DNA of 64,000 nucleotides from positions 62,001 to 126,000 of the forward strand of contig JAMXBD010001597.1 in the NCBI GenBank assembly GCA_024138025.1. The letters are read 5' to 3'. The DNA is from Combretum micranthum. Taxonomy: Eukaryota; Streptophyta; Magnoliopsida; Myrtales; Combretaceae. The notes beneath the pieces are model-generated. The model worked only from the letters and a program-made list of their open reading frames with translations, searched no databases and had not been told where the DNA came from. Positions 60,841-64,000 of the stretch are shown here, in pieces. Each line of letters starts with the position of its first letter. The first letter of the stretch is position 1. The position numbers were made by a program, and so were the translations under genes.

Positions 60841-62198
60841 CCCTCTTTTCCTTCCACTTCCTTCACACCTTCTATATACTAAAATTACTCTTTCAAAATT
60901 CTACAAGAGTTCTCTCTCAAAGTTCTCTCAAAATTAGTCTTGATAGGTAATTCTTCTTTAGTGTTTCCTTTATGTTCATTTACTTAGTATGAGCTTAGTG
61001 TATGTTTTCTAAACCATGAAGGTTAAGGAAAGCAACAATAAGTTCATGCTTTGTTTTTGTTCATCAATCTAATTTCTTTTATGCTGCTTTTATATATATA
61101 TTTAATTAAGTATATATATGTAGCTATGTATATTCTTTAGAGCAAATAAGCTCTTTTGTTTTGCAATTTATTTACTTTCGTTGCAATTTATTTACTTTTA
61201 TGTTGTTTTAAGATTAGTCTTTCTAGTCTTAGACTTGTCCTCATCAAGTCAAAAAGTTTTCTTTTTCTTTTTGGGACTAGTCTATTCTTAGTCCCGGGAT
61301 ACCTTGATGAAGCTAAGGTTCCAATACTTGATATATTATTTACTAGCTTATTTCTTTAATTATTATGTTTTTCTTATGTTTTCATAATTTTATGATTCAT
61401 ATTCATAATCATGCATGAACATATTGATGTTGTCTCAACAAGATAAATGAGGAAAAGCTTTCTCAAAATAGAAGTTCTTCTCTATAAATAAAAGTAGGAA
61501 GTAATTTTTCATAAAAAACTTAGGAATTTGTCTTAACAAACTTTTCTAAGAAATCTAGAGGAGTTCAAAGGAATTTTTGCAATATATACATAACATTGAA
61601 AGAAATTCTTGAGCAAACAAAAGTTTTAAACTTCACTTTTACATCAATACTAGTTTGACAAACACCAAGAAATTCCTTTCATAAAAAAAGAATGATTTTA
61701 AGAAATAAGAAAATTATTTCTATAGAATTGTTATTACTTTCAAAAAGTATTAGAAACTAAGCTTAGAAAATAGAAATCATTCTTTGGAAATTTAAAAAGA
61801 CTAAGGAAATGAAATTAAGGAAAATAAAAATACTCATTTAAAATAACTTGAGATATTCTCTAGCAAAATAAGATGAATTTTCAAAAGTTTCACTTTTTCT
61901 TTAGAAGACTTTACTTTTACCAAAAATTCATGGTTTGAGACAACTTCATTAATTTCATACATTTGATATGAGTCAATAAATATATGTAAACATATTTCAA
62001 AGTTTTTACAAACTATTATAATATCTATCTCTTTGATATGAGTTTTTGTTAAAAGAAGGAATACAAGTTTTGTGAAAATTCGTGGTGAATCTGATCACCA
62101 CTATTTTGGAGCTCAAATGACCTAGTTTGATAAAAATAACTTTAGAAATAGATATATCTTTTTGAGTAGGTAGAAAACGAGATATAATATGCGAAATT

Positions 62199-62237
62199 CC
62201 AAGTTAAAATGAGCAAGTTATGGCCATTTTAAGTTGG
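62199..62237. repeat. Conserved inverted repeat of the large-LTR family (type copy)
   Basis: CCAAGTTAAAATG and CATTTTAAGTTGG enclose a 13-base loop; 12 of 13 positions can pair. Corresponding blocks stand at 32,043-32,084, 35,573-35,612, 38,021-38,062, 44,695-44,733, 50,989-51,027 and 58,777-58,816. It is one of the best conserved spots in the family. Confidence 0.75.
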
Positions 62238-63445
62238 AATTTCCTCCAATCGATTTTACCGCGAATTCAAGATAGATTTAGAATATTCATAGATAGAAAT
62301 TCTATGAAAGAATCATTTTGGTATTTCATCTTGTTTAGGTGAAGAAGGAACAAATATCGCTTTTCCGGAAGACTACTTCAACTAGGAGTGATCATCATGG
62401 AGTGAGTAATCCCTTACTAGTTACATTTCCTTGTTTGTGCTTGTAAGTAGTAGCGCTAGAAAATAAGGAAAAGATAAATGAACAAATATTTTGTATGATT
62501 TGGATTTATGATTAGTTGAATATAAGTTAAGAATATCAAAAGAGGAATTGATAAATAAATTATGATTCTTGCAATGATATGATGAATATTGGTTTGATCG
62601 CCTTTAACTTGAACTTGACAATAATGGAATAACCCTATTTTGAAAACGATTCATGCATATCATATTTGTGAGTCATATTTATTTCACTACTATTCTTCGT
62701 GGTGGCTAGTAGCAGCCAGAAAGTCTACATGGGCAAGTAGGAGCTGGAAAGTCTATAGGGCGAGTAGGAGCCAGTAAGTCTGCAAACATTGATGGTCGTA
62801 TGAGCCTGTGACCACCCAACCCCGACATGGAGGGCGTAAAATCCATGCTACACATGGTTTCTGGTTAATCTTGGGTATTTTGTTTGCTCATATGATTGGT
62901 GCATTCTCATATGATTGTTTAAACACTTGTTTGAATAATGGAAATGTTTTGTAGATGGGAGTTATCTCACTAAGCTAGTTTTTCTTATACCCTTATAGCT
63001 TTTTGTTATAGTATGATTACCTATGGTTGGCACCAAGGAGCCCCATTTGCTAAGTACAAGCCAAAGCCACTAGGAGTTTATGAGAGAAGTTATATGTATT
63101 TAGTTTTGAACATAGACTTCTAAGAAAAATCTCTCTAGTAGGCTTATGTTATAGTTATGTATATTTTGTTGATGGTTTAGTTAAACAAGACTATTTAAGA
63201 TGGGGAATGCCCCCAAGAAGTTGTGAGAGATTATTATCTAAATGAATATTCCATGTTTGTTTATATAAGTTCTTGCATGCTTTTATTATCTACTTAAGTG
63301 TAATACCTCTGTGAGTCTCCTGTTATCTTGGAAGCATGCCTTGGATGTGATATCGAAGCTCCTGCTTGACTAAGGTTGTCATTCATTAGCTTTAATATTA
63401 TATGTGGCAGACTGCCATGTTTAGGGTACCCTCTGGGGCGTGACA

Positions 63446-63555
63446 CCTATCATGTGATCAAACATTAAATTGTTTATTATAGCGAACTATAAAATCCTCT
63501 TATTTTATATTAAATGACACTTTTTCCCTTCACTAAAACATTTATTCAAATATCA
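63446..63555 (-). repeat. Array LTR copy D, part 3 (LTR start)
   Basis: The U3 start of copy D (the 'ATCAAACATTAAATTGT' and 'GACACTTTTTCCCTT' blocks, as in A and B), ending at CAAATATCA, where A and B end in CAAATATTACA. The next base opens LTR copy E, with no polypurine tract or spacer. Confidence 0.75.
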
Positions 63556-64000
63556 TGTAACACCCTAATCTGTTGGCATTACAACCCGCCACGTGTCCTC
63601 TCTTAATAGGACACACTAAGGCTATAATTTCCACAAACAACATGAATATCACCTGTATAACTCACAAGGTATAAAAGGAGAAATGTAGTCCTAAAAAAAA
63701 AAATAAACCATCTGGCAAGAGCATAATCTCTATAATTAGGAAACTAGACATTGTTGACATAACTGCAGGTCAACAAGTCGAACCATACCTTAAAACTATT
63801 ACGACATATAAAACTCCATATACAACTGAAAATCCAATGAACAAAATATAAATCAGACAAAAAGTCTTCTCTGATCCATCCTATATCATCTATGACTGTA
63901 AAACTAGTCATCAACAGGGTAGTCAGGACCGCTAACGCCATCCCCATCCTCATAAACGATATCAAAACCAGATAGATCATATATCACACTATCATCACCT
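63556..64000 (-). repeat. LTR copy E, 3' end of a gypsy LTR, cut by the window edge
   Basis: Opens TGTAACACCC (the LTR end on the minus strand is GGGTGTTACA) and continues ATTACAACCCGCCACGTGTCC, the same LTR end as LTR1 and LTR3. Unlike copies A-D it also carries, at 63,900-64,000, the segment homologous to 'GGTGATTTATGATCT...GGGGATGGTGATA' of LTR2 and LTR3 (about 18,727-18,783, reversed). It is thus a longer, LTR1/LTR3-like LTR. Its 5' part lies beyond the window. The minus-strand open frame here is not a gene. Confidence 0.75.

Larger units (their letters stand above)
60132..63445 (+). repeat. Solo large LTR, copy S7 (3,314 bp)
   Basis: Starts TGTGAACCCCAAAG and ends GGGGCGTGACA. Flanks are CTTGT and CCTAT; aligned with copy B (TCTAT at that point) they occupy the same site, so they read as a target duplication with two changes. 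Contains a U3 with 'CACCGGCCATGCCCCC' (about 60,753-60,768), TATAAATA (60,833-60,840), 'GACTAGTCTATTCTTAGTCC' (about 61,275) and the best preserved inverted repeat (62,199-62,237). Near its end are three tandem-like 'GGAGCCAGTAAGTCT' units (62,700-62,785). No internal region. Confidence 0.85.

Noticed and set aside
49330..63555. CRISPR-like or host gene-family tandem repeat
   Set aside because: Units are about 1 kb, start and end as LTRs, carry a polypurine tract and encode nothing; this is eukaryotic retroelement sequence.

Overview
The window is AT-rich plant nuclear DNA made almost entirely of transposable elements, most likely from a flowering plant (probably a dicot) and from a repeat-rich, heterochromatin-like segment. 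The evidence is Ty3/gypsy chromovirus domains of the Tekay/Del type, initiator-tRNA-Met primer sites, Tourist- and hAT-type MITEs with textbook target duplications, and long lone LTRs inserted inside one another. I found no convincing host protein gene, tRNA or rRNA gene. All recognisable coding sequence belongs to decayed retroelements full of stops and frameshifts.

Layout. 1-705: degenerate ends of the large-LTR family described below. 1,700-2,165: a cluster of GCCGGC-type motifs in a probable LTR remnant. 2,166-4,778: AT-rich spacer with a SINE-like remnant. 4,779-19,145: a three-LTR compound of two related gypsy elements (LTR1, internal 1, LTR2, internal 2, LTR3). LTR2 is a chimera, with a front half like LTR1 and a back half like LTR3. 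Internal 1 still shows Gag, protease, RT, RNase H, integrase and chromodomain in that order; internal 2 is shorter and more decayed. 19,146-26,626: AT-rich spacer with a Tourist MITE, an inverted-repeat element and a hAT MITE. 26,627-29,172: pieces of Tat/Athila-type gypsy elements and a truncated large LTR.

29,173-63,445 is dominated by one family of 3.2-3.7 kb LTR-like units (TGT...ACA ends, 5-bp target duplications). Six complete copies are present and none has an internal region, so they are best read as solo LTRs. Together they occupy about 21 kb, a third of the window. Each sits inside or beside an older element: an older member of the same family, a gypsy coding fragment, a copia-like LTR, and a minus-strand array of short gypsy LTRs. 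That array (49,330-63,555) has four LTR copies in the same orientation, and the first two junctions share the same 35-50 bp PPT-containing remnant. Copy A is split by one solo LTR and copy D by two. A further related LTR starts at 63,556 and runs off the window.

Nothing here works as a pathway. The interest is structural: the LTR chimera, the LTR-PPT-LTR tandem array, empty-site comparisons possible within the window, a hairpin conserved in seven large-LTR copies, and GCC-core motif clusters upstream of the TATA box in several LTR families. All family names are from memory and by eye; no database search was run.
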